In this document: positions 22,830 through 38,200 of the stretch, piece after piece
Position numbering within the stretch: position 1 is the first letter of the stretch
Layout of the letters: each line of letters opens with the position of its first letter
From: Hirundichthys speculiger
Lineage: Eukaryota; Chordata; Actinopteri; Beloniformes; Exocoetidae
Assembly: GCA_018398805.1 (NCBI GenBank)
Contig: JAGFBZ010001584.1
Span: 124,001-188,000 of the forward strand
Direction: 5' to 3'
Length of the DNA: 64,000 nucleotides
Translations under genes and position numbers: made by a program
The notes under the pieces: generated by a model
Told to the model about the DNA's origin: nothing
Seen by the model: the letters and a program-made list of their open reading frames with translations, nothing else
The model's database searches: none

Positions 22830-23019
22830 GCTCCGCTGGAGGGGCGGAATTTTAGCAGCACGCTCGTGCAGCTCGCGCCCACAGCTGGGGATGCTTAACT
22901 GGAGTCAAGAAGCACTAACGCAACAAGTCCACGAGCTGGACATGAAAGTCAGAGCGACTCCTGATGTGGACAAACTTACAGCTGGTCACATGTAAGAAGC
23001 GACAGGAAAGTATTTAAGG
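22830..23019 (+). promoter_or_regulatory. Probable crybg1 promoter and non-coding first exon
   Basis: A locally GC-rich, CpG-containing stretch (22815-22885) is followed by a strong donor GTGAGT at 23020. The acceptor TTTTATGCTCTGTAG ends at 23190, immediately upstream of the exon that carries the crybg1 start codon, so a spliced 5' UTR is likely. The exact transcription start cannot be read from the sequence. Confidence 0.5.
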
Positions 23020-23214
23020 GTGAGTTTGATCTTGGACTGACTGGTAGAAACAGCTCTAACTTAGACGGTTGTGTGTGATCTGTCACCTTGCTGGGGCAAA
23101 ATATCTTTTTTTTGTTATATTTTTCTTCTCTTTCACACTGCTATTGTTTACTTTGGTGGAATGATTCTGTGTTTGTTTTATGCTCTGTAGGACTTTTTGT
23201 TCTAAACCAAAATC

Positions 23215-26200
23215 ATGTTCACAACCTACATAAAGAGTCTGAATGATATGGTTTTTTCTACGGTAAGCGTACAGGTTATAAGCACCCCTGCATGTGTCTA
23301 TGCTAAGGGACGCATGGCTGCACTAGGAATCATGTCTATGAACACTCTAACATATATTTTCTTGGAATCTGAAGCCTGCAAACTCTTCCTTTGTTCATAG
23401 ACAGTGTATCATGTGCCATTATTTTTATTGACATTTTATGAAAAAGTATGCAAATACTAAGTTGAAATGCGCATGTTTATTAACCGTAGCTTTGTGTGCA
23501 AGCAGACGTTCACGGGAGCTATTTTTCTGCTTTTCTCCAGTCTGACTGCCCCGAAGAGCAGCCGAGTACTGGAGTCTTGGGCCGTATTGGTAACTGGTTC
23601 TCTCCGTGGAGGGGAAACACTTCAAAGGCTCCCAATGAATGTGGCTCCTCAACTAGTGTTTGCACTGAGGAGACAGGAGGAGATGAGGAGGGTGAGGATT
23701 CAGTGAGAATCCGGCAGGAGGAGAGTCCCAGTTCCCTGGGACTCTTTAGAGACATTTTCCCTGGTGAAGAGGAGGACGCCACGCAGTCTGCCCACAGAGA
23801 CAGCTCTGTTGTGAGCAGGACTGAGGCAGGAGGAGGAGGAGGAGGTCCAAGAGAGGAGGAGCTTGTGGAGGGCAGGAAGCAGAGAACAGGGCAGGGCAAG
23901 GAGAGGGAGGAGCGCTGCAACGACTTTCCAGCGAGTGGGAATCCTGAGAGGCACGTCAGTCATCTGGCAGATATATGTTCCCCGTCCAAACAGGGAGAGG
24001 TGTGGGACTTTGACCAGGCCCCCACCCAGCCCTGCGCACAGAGACGTGCACAGGCCCAGACAGGCAAGAGACTCCATGTGTACCTGGAGGAGACCAGCGT
24101 GAGTCAAGACACTCGTGCTGGACAGGAAGTTGTTTGTACCACACTTAAAAAAAGCCTAAAGGACTTAAAGGTCCTCCCCAAGGCAAATTCATCCAGCGTT
24201 GATTCAGCCGCTAGCTCGGGTCCAGCAGGTGAGGAAAATGTGAGGCCTGCTGTTGAGGCACAAAGTTATGACGGCATTCTAGTGGGAGTTTCACTGAAAC
24301 CACACAAAGACTTACAGTTTGAGCTCGAACGTGATAAAGAGCAAACAGAAGCAGGCGACATGGGGCGTAAAAATGCAAGCAGGAGGAGACACAGAAAGAA
24401 CTCTCAGGGAGAAGGAGGGAACAGCCCCCACGAGAAAAACCCTCAGAATGCTAATTCTGGAGAGGAATTTTCACCACCAATTAGCTCAATGACCAGTCCC
24501 CAGGGCCAGAGTCCTAACACTTCCACAACAGAGCCCTCTGCAGACTCCTCCCTAAGACACAATCCACCCCGCAGACCTCACCTGAAGGAGGGGAAAGCGA
24601 GATTTCCTGCCTCGATAAGGTCCAGCAGTTGGGCAACTTCCAGAATTCAGCGGCAGTCACTGTGGCGTATGAGGCGAATGAGAGCACGGGCATGGAGGAG
24701 GATGAGGGCTTTTACAAAGTAGAGAGGAAGACAGAAACACCAGAGTCCAAACGCAGGAGCATTAAGGTTTCTCAGAGTGAGGTGAAGCTTTTTAGAAAAA
24801 ATGTTCCTTTGAATCAAAAGCAAACTCACACAGAAGACCACCAGGACTTTAATGCAGCATCACAGAAACTAACGGAAGAAGTGAAGGATCAGCCCAAAAC
24901 TCAACCAGATATGAGGTAAGTTCAAGTGAGCAAAAGGAAAAATGCTGATTTGAGATTAAATTAAACCATAATTCTCTACATGTTTATGACATTCAGGGTG
25001 TCAACCCTTTACAGTGAACTTAAAATATATATTTATTTGATTGTATAGGGTTAAATTTTTAGAATAGTTTGTCTATTTCTAGTGAATGGCATTTAACCCA
25101 CATGTTGCCTTTGTGTACCATAACATAAAACTCAAAACAGCTCACTGCTGTTGTTGGAGCTAACACAGGTATTTCTCTGTGAAACAACTGCGTGAGTCAT
25201 AACACAAAGTTCAACCCTGTGCTTAAGGATTGGTCTTGTAAAGTGTAAATTAGATTTAAAACAAGGTCAGACTTATCTTTAAGTGATTAGGAAATCATTT
25301 GTTATGACTTTTCAAGCAATTCGTTTGAAATATTGCAATATTTTTTTTTTATTCCAAATGTTTATTCCTTGTTCTACACAGACCTCATGACCCAAAGAAG
25401 GCCGTTGAAGACTCACGTGCAGGTTTTGGTCGGATTGCAGATAAAATCAGCCTCTTTGAGAGGCAAAAATTTGATGGGGGTCACGAAAAGGCTTTCCAAA
25501 CCACGAGGAGTGCTGATGTCTCTCCAAGCAGAAAAGTCACTGACAGGGTTAGAGCTGATTTTCTTCTGTCAGAGCAGAGGTCAAGATCAGCCGAGCGTTG
25601 CAACCAGGCCAGGTCCAGCTCCCCATCGCCTGCGAGGGACAAGCCAATGTCAATCAAGGAGAGAGTAAGGAAATTCGCAGAAGTTTCTCAGTCAGAAGCC
25701 AAACCAGCACCCTCTCAAATGCCAGCTATGGCAGGAATGTCTCAAAAGTCCACTTCAACTGCACCAGTTCCTACATCAAAGTCATCAGGACTGGATAATC
25801 AGGATAAACTGGGTGCTAAAGAGCAGATACATACAAAGACAAAATCTGGGATAACATCAAAACCAGATGGACAAGATACCTCTGCTGTGGGGGTACCAAT
25901 TTACACGCCAGAGGCACAACTGATAAAAAACAAAGGAACATCAACAAAGGAAACCACGGTCTCAGAAGCAGGAGGAAACAGTGTTGAGAGAGCTGAGGAT
26001 CCAGGTGATTCTGTAGATGTGACAAATACTACAAGCCCACACTCCCAAGGCCCTAGCAGAACAGGCTCCCGCTCTAAAAAGAGGAAAGGTAGGGAAGTGA
26101 CCCGTCCCGTCAGCCCAAACAAACCAATACAACTAGTGAAGGTGGATGACTCAGAGGAGACTCCTTCTGCCTCGAAACAACCTCCAGAGAAACTGTCATT

Positions 26201-29200
26201 ACCATCTTATAAAGATTCAGGGGATACATCAAAGAAGCTGCTGTCAAATGACTCTATACAGACTGCATTAAATAAGGAACCAGAGGAACTGAACAAACAG
26301 AAAAAGCTGCTGGATGCATCAGTTAAAAAGAATAATGTTGACAAGCTACCCAACAGTCAGGGGAGATCACCTGAAGCAGCCGTCAACAACGACGAACCTG
26401 ATACTGCTGCGTGCAGCAGCGGAACAAAGGAAGACTATTGATAGGGAGCCCGCTCTTTTACCCCAAAAGGAGGAGAATTCAGGGGAACACGGCCTTGCAT
26501 TCACACGTGAAAGAACAAATGTCTCAGAGAAAAGCAGTGAAACTTCAGCCTCCTTCCCATCAACAGCTGAACAACCTCTTGAGAAGTTTCCTGCTGCGAC
26601 ACAAGAGTCACATGTTGAACTGCCTAAATCGGGTAAAGCAGTGTCAATGCAACATGAATCAACAAGTGAAAGAAAAGGTAAAGAAGGACATGGACAAATG
26701 CAACAATCCCTTAACAGGGACATTGAGCTTATAAATCAAGCTGAGACTGAAAAGGTGGAAAAATTAGAAATGGTGGGCAGAGGGAAAACGAATTATATTG
26801 AGAAGAGTGACACGGAAAAATCTCAGCCTTCTGACAAAAGCGCAACAAAAGGCAAGGTTTCAAATAAAGAGCGAGTTATCTCGGGGAAAAAGGAAGGTGC
26901 TGAAGAGGCCAAGCAACCAGAAACGGCCCGCCAGCTGTCACAAAAGACTGGTGGATCATCAGCTCCCCCGTTTCAAACACAACATGCCAGTCAGATGGTG
27001 GCTACACATCCAGAAAAGGCTGTCATTTGTCCTGTTGTGCAGTCTAATGAGGCTGTGAGTGGCTCTGACAGTCATAAAGACCATCAGAAGGTAGAGATAG
27101 CTGCAAACGTGCCTCCTGAGCTGCAAAGACGGTCTACAGAAAGTTCTGGAACATTAAGAGAGACGCTGCCTGCAGTAGAGCCCCAGCCTGGTTCTGGGTC
27201 TGTGGAAAAAACTGAGAATTCACTTAGTGACTCATGTACACATGGCGCTAATGTTGTTGAGCTCTTCAGCTCAGAGTCTTTTATGAAAGCAACTACAGTA
27301 GATGAGAGTGTGGGTTCAAAAGATGACACTGGCTTTACGCCCGAGGCAAAGATAGATTCATCTTCTAAAGAGGCTTCTCCAGTATCGCAAAGTAAATCTA
27401 AAAGCATTGAAGTTGGGCAGGATATTTGGAAGAAAAGCCCCAGTGCCAACACTGTTCACCTTGAAGGTAAACTCTCTGGAGAAAAACTGAAACCAGCTGT
27501 TAGTCAGCCAAGGTCTGAGGAATTAAAAAATACAGAGGGCACTAGTAATAACTCCTCAGTCAAGGACTCTGAAAAGACAACTCAGAGGCCCTCTGACAAC
27601 ATTGCTTCAACCTCCAAAGGTAAAGAAAAAGGGAAGACAGCTGATAAAAGGTTCCCTCTGTCAGTAAATGAGCTGTCACCCATCGCCAATGGCGATGGCA
27701 TCTCAGAGTCGCAGCTCTACACAGTCAAAAAAGGACTGATTAATAACAAGACAAGTCAAACTTCAAAAACATCTGCTTTGCCAGAGGATAATAAGCTGAT
27801 CCCTGACAAAATTCCCATTTCACCCATGAATAAGCTTCATTTGCCACAGAGACTAAGCAAAGATGATTCATCCAAACAGCAAGATGCTCCCTCTAGCTGG
27901 TTAGATGTAGACCTTCCTAAACACAAATTTAAAGTCCAAGAGGCAAAACTGATGTCATTTGGAAGTGAGAACAATCTCCTGGATACATCTGGAGAGTTAG
28001 ACGATGATTTCGTTGAGAGAATCAAGAAACTTTGTGCCCCATTCTCCCTCCCTCCACGTAAGCACAACCTGCTTCGGCCGCCTCAGCCCCCCTTTGCAAT
28101 GCCGGCTATTAGAGAAGACCGCTTCGAGAAGACGTTTGACCCTGAGGAGTTTACGTTTGGCTTGAGGAAGACTCAGTTCACCTTAGACACAACGCCGAGC
28201 CTTTTAGCAAAGCGCCAGAGCACAGAGACTAAATCTGGCCTTGTAGCCAGGGCGAGTGTAGCTGACAGAAGCTTGCTGCTTAGTGGTCTGGACACTCACT
28301 CCCGTCTGAGGGACAAGAACCCCATCAAGGATGAGGAGGATGTCAAGGAAGAGAGGGATGATCAGATAAAAGTGAAGTCTCGCTTGGAGAGGAGTGGTAT
28401 CCTCAACAGTCTCACCTCCTCCAGCTTCAGAAGTAAGAGGAACGGGGTTCAAACAGAGACTGACAATACCGGCTCAGGAAACGTTTCGCCTGGCTCAGCC
28501 TCCAGTCCCAGTTTCAGCCCTCTGCTCTCCACCCCAGCCGACCCTTCAAAGTCCAGCAGCTGCAAACAAAGAGCCACTGGCACAGCAGAGCAAAGAGGAA
28601 GTCCAGGCTGCAGAGGCTGTGGTCAGTGACTCAGGTCCTCCCCTTCCCTCTTTTAACGACATCAAGCTGCCTGGATATTTGGAGAAATACCTCCCACGAG
28701 ATCCAGCAATACCAGTTCAGAGCTCACAAGAACAGGAGATTATCCAGCCGGAGGTTAGTTTTATTCTTTTTTTTTTTTAGTGAAAGTGATCTGAATGTCG
28801 GTGAAGATGAGACTAGTTTCAGTAGAGCAAAGCTATAAGCTGTAAAACTCAAGAACAATGAATGAATGACACTGAAATGAGCATGAAAGTGATTAAAGGA
28901 CATTTTAGTAACAGAGGAAGACTGTGATCATTATTTTTTTTTTCTGTTAATGCTTCAGTTTGTTGGGAAAATGGCTACTAAGGCAGACATAATAAAACCG
29001 AGTTCTGGGCTTCCTGACGCTGTAACTCCATGTTTTCCTGGGATTCCTCCAACTACACACACTCCACTTCCTGAGCTCAAACAGTCTCTGACTCAGCCAC
29101 CGGAGACACTGAGACACAATGTAAGAGTGTGTTTTGTTGTTTTGTTTTTTTTACATTATCTTGCTACAGATTGTTTTATTGTTAACTATTTAAAAAATAC

Positions 29201-32200
29201 AGTTAGATGTTGCCTAGCAGGAGAAGTATGAGCTTGACTTTTTTTTGGCATGCTTTTACTGGCAAGTGAGCTGGAGACTATTTTTATCCACAATTTCCCT
29301 TAAAGCTGCACCACATTGGGTTTTCATGGAAACATATTTTCTTACAAATAGTAATTTGTAAGAAAGCTTCCCTATTCATTTTAATGCAGTATTGGCTTCA
29401 GACAGACTCTGAATGGTATGTTTGTCTGTAGCCAAAGGGCACATGTATGCACACTTATTTGCAAATCCATGTGGTTAAGTAGGAATCATTCAACAGAGGT
29501 TTATTGTGAAGAAACCCAATGGTATCTCTGCCAAACTGGCAAGCCACTTTAAAACTTTTCAGAAACCCTGCTTTTGGCTGGTTCGCCTCTCAGTGTGGTG
29601 TTTTGGGATGAAATCGGAGCTGTTTATGCCCCACAGACCCACTGCATCCCTGGTAGTAAACTGAAGGGCCGGGGTAATCCACAGGCACAGAGCTGCTGCA
29701 CGCGCTAATGCACATCAGCATACTTTGCATTTTGGATGTTCGCTATGCTCTGCGATGTCTGTCACAATCTCAGTCATGTTCTTTCACATTCCAGGTAACA
29801 ACCGTCAAGGGATTCCACAAACGCCCAGGAAAGGTACAGTAGGCACAGCTTTGGTCAGACACAATAGAAGCAAGACGGGGAAAGGAATCTAACAGACAGC
29901 TCTCTGCTCTGTGAAAACATCTGCTTTTCATATGGTGTTCTTGGGGGTAAATGGCACTAAAAAAAGAAAAATCTAGTCCAAATGCTCAGCTGGATACGAT
30001 TACAATTATAGAATTCAGTGCTGCTAACACATTGCTAAACCTTTTTTTTTTAATCAGGGATATTCATCTAGCACTCTTCTAGCTTCTGTTTTATCTGGGT
30101 ATCCACTGTCTAAAATCAAAATTTAGAGTACATTTTAGATTTTTTTTTTCATAAAACCTTCCCTAATAAAACTGATAAAACAGCATTTTAGTTACAAGAG
30201 TGGCCAGTTTTTTGTAACCTTTGATGTTAATGTGATTTACGACTTTTACTAGTGTTTTCATAAATGTGCTTCTTGGTGCAGATAATCATCAGAATTTTCC
30301 AACTTTAGCATAAAACAAGAGAAACTGTTTTCAGTGAATCCTGATTTATTATAAAAGATTTAACAAGTATTTTTTTTTTGCCAATATTTTTCTCTGAGCT
30401 TAATAATTTGGATTTTCTTTTTTTAATACTGCCCTTTGTGTCTCTATGCAGATGGTGTTATTCGAGAAAGCTCAGTTCAGTGGCCAAGCGTATGAGATTT
30501 ACAGGGATGTAGAAGATGCTTCGTCCCTGCAGCTCTCTCAGCTCATATCTGTGAAAGTTGTAAGGGGCTGGTAAGTATCAATATACAGCCAGAATGTTAA
30601 GATGATGCAACGGCAGGGTCAGTCTAATTAATGTCGTGTCCTTGGGAGAGCAGTGTTGGTTGTTAAGTTTAATCTCAGGGCAAATTCAGTGAAATATCTG
30701 AAGTAAGGGTCCCTTCCTTGCTAATTGCACGCTTTCTCTACAGTTTCTCTATGGAGCTAATTCTGTTTCAATAAAGGGTGTATATCCTTGTGGTCTTAAA
30801 GCTATTTTAAAAAGCGGATTATGCCAAGATTTTCAATTTGTCCTGGATGGATTTACTGGTGGGCTGATGTCAGAAAACCAGTGGCCCATAAATTAGCATG
30901 AAGATGTATTCTGGCAGCTGGCCTGCTGCAGAGCAGCTTTAGTATTCTTAGCATCCCTGGTGCCTTGTTAATTTAATCAGCTGTTACACTAATAATGAAC
31001 CAGTACATAGTTAAGTGATAATAATAATCATAAAGTATTATGACATAATTATAACAACAGAATGCGTTATGTTGTTGCCAACATTGTTTTAATTAGTCTC
31101 CACTGAATTATCAAAGTCACATGTTGCTGTTTTCTCATGTATTTTTATTATTCTAATCATGTGCTCGTCATGTTGCACAAAAGATTCATGCAAATGACCA
31201 TAAACTCCTTGACTTGCAAAGGTGATAGTAGGTTAGTCAGCAGAAACTTTAACAAACCTTCTATTCGAACTTGAGCTGTTATGTGAAAATATCCTTTTCC
31301 TATGTGATTTTGTTCTGTGGAATGAGATTATTTATTTTTCTAAAAAAAAAAAAAGCTTCTAAATCACTACAGCAATTCCATACAGACAGGTTATATAGTA
31401 AGTTAAACAAATGGAATATTTTGGACTGGTGAAAATAACAATTGATGCTGAACAAATTCACAGTAACAGCCCTCCTCAATCAGTCAGGCCAATCTGCAGT
31501 TGGGAAAGATCCAGTTTATTACCATTTATGTCCATTCATTTTCCATCCTTGCAAATTTCCGTTGGCACAGACAGCCAGGATTCACTAACTAGAACAGGTC
31601 AAGCTTTGCTTCTTTTTTTTCTTCTTCTTCTTTCTGTTCTTAATTTATGACTTGTCCTTTTGTAAAATAGCCTGCTGGCAACTGGACTGAAAGCTTGTTT
31701 CTTGTGGGTGTGTTCGTGCATGTGCATCCTTGTGCTTGCACCGTTGACATTCAAGCTACATTTCTGCAGGACAATGCCTCTCTCCCAAAAATAGCAAAAA
31801 GGACAGTTACATCATTTATGGTGTTTGTGTGTTTCTGAATAACATGAGCAGCAACTAAAGAGTAACTAAATGGGATGATGCAGTTTAGCTTCCTCCTGTT
31901 AAATAAAGATTTTAAAAAATGATGAGCAACAAGGTAGAATGTTTATGCATTTAATTTTCAACAAGGTGGACTCTCTTACATGTTCTTCACCCTTCTTTTT
32001 TTCTTTTCATTCAGCTGGGTGCTCTATGAGAAGCCTGGCTTTCAGGGCCGCACCATCGCCTTGGAAGAAGGGGCCACTGAATTGGAAAATATGTGGGCAG
32101 AGCCTGAACTGGAAACCAACCAACAGGACAGTTCGCCAATGCTGATCGGCTCCATTCGACTTGCTGTCAGGGTGAGTGCACTAATTAACTACCTTCCCCT

Positions 32201-35200
32201 CTCCTTACCTGATATCTGCATCATTTTCACCGGAAATCGCTTCATTGCCACTCATTCCACTCTTTAGACAATAAAAAAGGATGTAACCCAGCTAGATACT
32301 TTGACTGGGAGAAATTATTGTTGGAATAGTGAGTTATAATTGCTGCTTTTGTTCCTCTCTCGTGTAGGATTACAGCTTCCCGCATATCGATCTGTTCACT
32401 GAACCAGAGGGTCATGGCAGAGTAACCCCTTACCATGATGATACTATAGAAACAGGTTCATTTGGTGTCCCCTTGAGTACCGGCTCCATCCAAGTTCACT
32501 CTGGCGTGTGAGTATAGTTGTTTTCTTTTTTGTTTGTTTTTTTTTCTTTGCAATTTTTCGCTGCAAACCACAGCTCAACATGATTCTAAACATTTTTTGA
32601 CGTTCCATTGTTGATAGTACCAGGTATCGGGTTTTTATTTTAGTATCACACCAATCAAGGTTCCAAACGATTTGAGTTCATCCTAAAAGCTGACATTAGA
32701 CCACAGCAGAAGACTGATGAGGTAGATAAAATTGTCATTTGTATGCGTATCAACGACATCTCTGCAGATCTCTTGCACAACCATTACTCTGGTCTGACAA
32801 CAAACACAATCCTAGCAAATGGTTTCACATACCTGGGTAAAGATTGCAAAATCATAAACATGCATTATGACTCCAGGAGCAATAAACTGACAGTAAAGAC
32901 TTACAAACAGCTCTTTTGATCTCTGCAGAGAGACGGTGAGTGCTGTGCTGGAGCATGTGAGTCTGTTTACTCTGACATATGCCCAGAAACTGAGATTTGA
33001 GAGGTAGTTACGAACTTGAATGGTGTGATAGACGTGCAGTGCGTTTATCGCCGTGTCATATCAGTCACATACCCTGTGATAATAATCAGCTGGTCTCAAC
33101 CGGAAGATGAAGAGTTGCAACCAGCAGTCATAAACAAAGCAGAGAAAAGTCTGTGGTGGTAAAAAGAAAGTTGAGTTGTATTAAGCCATATAGTGCAATA
33201 AAAAAAATGGTTAATGGTTTGAGCAATAAAGGACAACAAATTTTTGCAGAGCAGACAATGAGACACTTCCATTTATGATTTTTTTTTTTTTTTAATACTC
33301 ATTGGCAGACTGAAAAGAGGTGCAGTGACTGTTGGAAATCTTCCCTGCAGTGCTCAGCACACAGCTGTCATTTTTACCGGATCTTCTCTGTGTCTGGCTT
33401 TTACAAAAAGCTGACGGTTAATAATCATTGTGGGCTTTTTTTTAGTTTTTTTTTATTTTTTGTGTTTGTCTTTGTTTTGATTTTCCATTAATTTGCGAGT
33501 TTGGGAATGCCTGTCCTGCTGCTGCATGTCAGAAATGAAAGCGAGAGCACGGAGGAGGAGACTCGACAGAGATTGAGAAACAGACAGGGTGGGGAGAGAA
33601 CTGCCTGTCAAAGTGGGGAATGGTTTTGCACGAGAGGTGCTGGTGTTCAGGACATTTTGTGCCCTGCCCCACAAGGAAATGAATGGCATTATACATTTTC
33701 TCCCTCACAGTTGCTTTTGTGGCTTTATCTTGACACCTGTCAAAGGAGCTTTTCATTTTTAAGATGGCTTCAGTGTCTTCTAAAATAAACAACAGAACCT
33801 ATGGCGGTTCATCTCTGCTCAACAGATAATTAAGTATCATTCTGCTCCTCCTATAGTGTTTGCTCAACAACAAGTGGAGACAACTGTTCAGCAGATGTGG
33901 CCGTGTGTTGACTTTACAGAGGGATCTGACTCACTGGGTTCTGTTATTATATATCTTTTAGCACTGTGAGGTTGGCATCTCCTCTTTGTAACAAGGTGGG
34001 CTTGTTTTTCCTGCCAGAAGCACACATGTGGCGACCGGTATGAGATATTGTGTTGCGCTACATAATGGTTTGAAAATGCCAGAGGGAGGGATGTATTTAT
34101 AGTAGAAAGCCTACTCTAAAAAAACTAAATTAAGAACAAGCTTTGAAGTGAATATGAATATGAATCCCAAGATATTATACTATAAAATAAATGGCTTTTG
34201 TCCTCTGCTGTAATTGCATGACTCATGGCTGGGGCAGATAAAGAAATTAAACCAAATTAAAATAAAATGAAATAGAGCGTATATTATTTGATGTGCGGCT
34301 CATAAGAATCCTGTTCATATTGTGAAAAAACAAAAATTAATGAGTTTGTTCTCACCCGAGGCTATGATTCACAGACATTTTCTAATCAGCGAGGTATCGT
34401 TAACCATAATGTTCCGGGAATGTTTGGTGTAATGATAAGTGAGCATTCAGAGTGGGTTTTTCCTCCTTACTTCAGGTGGCTGCTGTTCAGTGATCCAGGC
34501 TTCCAAGGGATGGTGTCTGTGCTGGAAAGAGGAGTTTACCCTTTTCCTGAGACCTGGGGCTTTCCCTCACCTTTCGTGGGATCTCTTCGACCGCTTAAAA
34601 TGGTGCGTATTTCTGGACACCATCTTGATATAAAGTGCAGAGGGTAGTTCAGGTGATTGGGTTAATTTGCCTTTTCTACCCACTCCATGGTGCAGCGTGG
34701 CTCCACGGCACTGTTGGTTGGTCATAGGTGACGCTCAGTGACTCATGAGCAGACGAGGCGAGGCAACGGCCAGAGCAGTGATTTTAAAAAATCATCAGTT
34801 GTCCTCCTCCAGATGTATATTGGGAATTCAGATATTATTAAAGACAACACAGTCAGACATGTTTCGGGTGACAGGCAAGATGTAGGAGAGAGAGAGAGAG
34901 GAGACAATGAAGCACAAAATTACCTCATGAGATTTAAAGGTTGAATAGGTGATCCTTTTCAAGCAGCATTTTTTTTTGTTTGTTTGTTTTATTGGTTAAA
35001 ATCATTTTACATTCTGAAGAGAAATGATTAAATCAGTGTTTTGACACTAATGTGAAAAACATCTGTCATCTGTGGAGGCTGGAGCAGTTTAAAAATAAAC
35101 ATTTAATTATTTTACACTGGCCAAGGAAAATGATTCATTGCTCTTTCTGCCAGTCAATCAGCCTTTCTCCCTGTTTCTGTTGTAATTAGATGCATTCTCA

Positions 35201-38200
35201 GCACGCATGAAAGATACAGTAGAGGGAGAGCTGCCATTAGTTGTCAGTGGCAACGGCAGCAAGTTGCACTGGTCTACTGAATGAGCTCAGTGGCTGACAA
35301 CATACCACAAATGTTGTTTCAGGAAAGAAAGTCTGTATTTGATAACAGCAACAGTAAAAAAAAAAATAATAATAGACTGTATACTGCAAGAAGTAAAACA
35401 AAACTGAATATAATATGTTTTGATTAAAAAACTGAGGGAACAGAAGGGACTGAAGAGTAATGCCATGGTGACCTTATTTCTGTTGGACATGGTAATTATC
35501 CTTTCAAGTTTTCACATACTCGATACGGTCCAGGTCATTTGATGCCTTGTTACTCGGACAAAAAAAATGAGGAAAACCCTTGTCACCCCCAGCTTACAGG
35601 TAGCCTGTCTACCTGCAAAGCATCCTGACAGAGAAAAGATTGACACCTACAGCCTATGGTAGTCAGCTCGTGGTGCACATTCATGCCTTCGCGTGTTCTG
35701 GAGGTGTGAACCTGGAGGCATGGTTTTTGATGGAGGTCAGAAGTAAATGGCTCAGCTATTTGGTTAAACACTTTCAAAACACATTTCATTCTTGCAAATG
35801 TTGCACATTTCCAAGATCAACAAAACACAGAGCGCTAGCTCCTCCCTCTACCGCCAGTGCACCCTGAGAAAACACTCATCATGACCTCTCCCGAACCCAC
35901 CACGCCTACCTTCCACCACAAGCCTGAACCCTCCCTCTGTCAGTGGTTGGCTGAACTGATGTGTGCTATGGTTGGGAGGCAGGCTGCCCAAACTGTTCAA
36001 TTCTACTTTCCCAAGACCAGGCTGCATATGAGGACTTTTTTTTTTTTTCTCATCATACTCATGAAATGGGAAGCTGACAAAACACGTTCTGGGCTAAAAA
36101 TCATGTAGGACTGCTCACCCTACCTTCGCCGTGTCTGGTACATCCCTTCATCCCATCTTCGGGATAAACTGATGTCCCTGATGGCTTTTTATTAAAAGCC
36201 ATCATCCAGTTTTTTTAATTAGTCAGGTATTAGCGTTTATGATAGAAATCCAGCAAATCTAACGACATTCCCCATGTAAGCTGGGTTTAACTTGGAAATG
36301 TAGTCAAGCATCACAAGATTGTCTTTGTGAGGTTAATTAGCCACTAGATCGTTATCTTCCACGCCCTCTCGTCTGCCACCCCGAACAAAGGCAGTCAGTG
36401 TGACAGGGGTTCATGTTTTATGCATTCCATTCTTCACTTGTGTAACTTTCTCACGCAGTTATTGTAGTTTTTGAAAATGTGGATTCACTTATGTATTTAT
36501 AGATCTTTTTTTTCTTACTGTATGCATCTAATTAAAATAAATAAAGATGATGCTGTTACTGTTCCAGGGTGGATTCAAAGTGGAAAATCCCAGTGAGATC
36601 AAGGTATGTGCAGTCATCTCAACGCTGAAAATCTCTCAGTTTTGCAAAGTATTAAATTCATGTGAACAATAAGCAATCCAACTTTAAACCTGTGTATCGT
36701 AGAATGATAAAATAATTGTCCCCGTTTTTGAGGAAACCATTCTTATAAAAAGCCCACGAGTGTATTGCTTTGCTTTCCTTTGCCCAGTAGCTGTGGTTTT
36801 CTCAATTTAAGGCTAAAATAGATGCAATGTGGTGGGATTTCTGGAGCAGCCACAAAGAAGTAAAGCTCAGTATGCAAGATAAATGCTTTATTTGATGGAA
36901 AAAAATATTTTGAATATTAATTTTTTACCTGTCACTTGTGCCTATGTGGTAATACAGTAAGATGGTAATCAGAAAATAAAAGAAGACTTAGCGTAATTAA
37001 AATAGGAGTTCATATTCAACTTTCTTTCAACAATCACTCTCCCTTACAGGCCGTGTTATATGAGAAGCCTGCGTTTGAGGGTTCCTGCGTGGAAATGGAC
37101 AGTGAGGTTTTCAGCTTTTCCGAGGAAGAAAGGAGGCATTGCTGCAGACAGGGCAAACCCTGACACAACAAAACTGAAGTCTGTGGCTTCTTTAAAGATC
37201 ATTGGAGGATTGTGAGTCTTCTTCTTTTCCCATTTTCTTTGCAGAGGATCAAGTTAGGTGGTGACCCTGGCTCTGAAGCAAAGTTTACTCAGGACTACAG
37301 TAGCTGTGTCACCAAATAGCGACTTTGAGCTTTTGTAATCTGGTCCTCTCTAACCAGCAACATATCTGGAATTGTTTCCTCTTACAGCTGGGTGGGTTAC
37401 AGCCAGCCTGGATTCGAGGGTCAGCAGCACATCCTAGAGGAAGGGGAGTACCTGGACTGCAGCGACTGGGGAGGCTCAGAACTTCTGTCACTGCGACCAA
37501 TACTTTCTGTGAGTCCTGCATTGTGCAATTCCCTTCTCGAATCTTTTGTTGAACAAAAATCGCATGAAACATACTCGTATATTATGCCCAGTTGCTTACC
37601 TCTGAATTCACAAGGCAAGTCTAAAAAAATGACTAAAATAAAAGGACTCAACACAGTAATTTTGAAGTGTTGAAATACTAAACAGCGAGCCCCAGTTTCT
37701 CTTTGATTTTTTTTTGGAACTTTGTCATCGGACTGAGAGGCACCAGGTCCTGTATGTTCCTGGAAGATGCGCAGAGAGAGCTCTGCTCCTATAATCGCCT
37801 TCAAAAATTACTTTTATTGCATTTCGTCAGCCTGCCTCTTGGATATTGATTGCATGCAGGGTGGAATAAAACATTAATATTAAACTGTTTTGTTGCAGAA
37901 AAGTGTGACATAACCATCCTTGGTTTGAATGAAACTAACAATTATAACACAAACATAAAAAAAAAAAAATCAATAAACAGTTCCTTTGTGACTATTTGAT
38001 GCCTAATATTTCATACACGCAAACAACATCTTGGGTAAACAGACGCCAAAGCAGTTGTTGGTAAAAACTAGAGTTTACCCAGAACAACTGAAACTCATTC
38101 AGTGACAGAAAGCATGCATGATAATAAAATTTCAACAAATTTCCCCTGTGTGATTAGACATTAATGTAAAAGATAACTGGTGTACTGTGACATGCTGGGC

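Noticed and set aside
23519..24107. Two long minus-strand ORFs (133 and 135 codons) over crybg1 exon 2
   Set aside because: Shadows of the coding exon; the leucine/serine/proline-rich output is the complement of a Glu/Ser-rich coding strand.
35857..36108. Proline/threonine-rich ORF in crybg1 intron 9
   Set aside because: No splice sites in phase with the neighbouring exons and no similarity to Crybg1; treated as intron.
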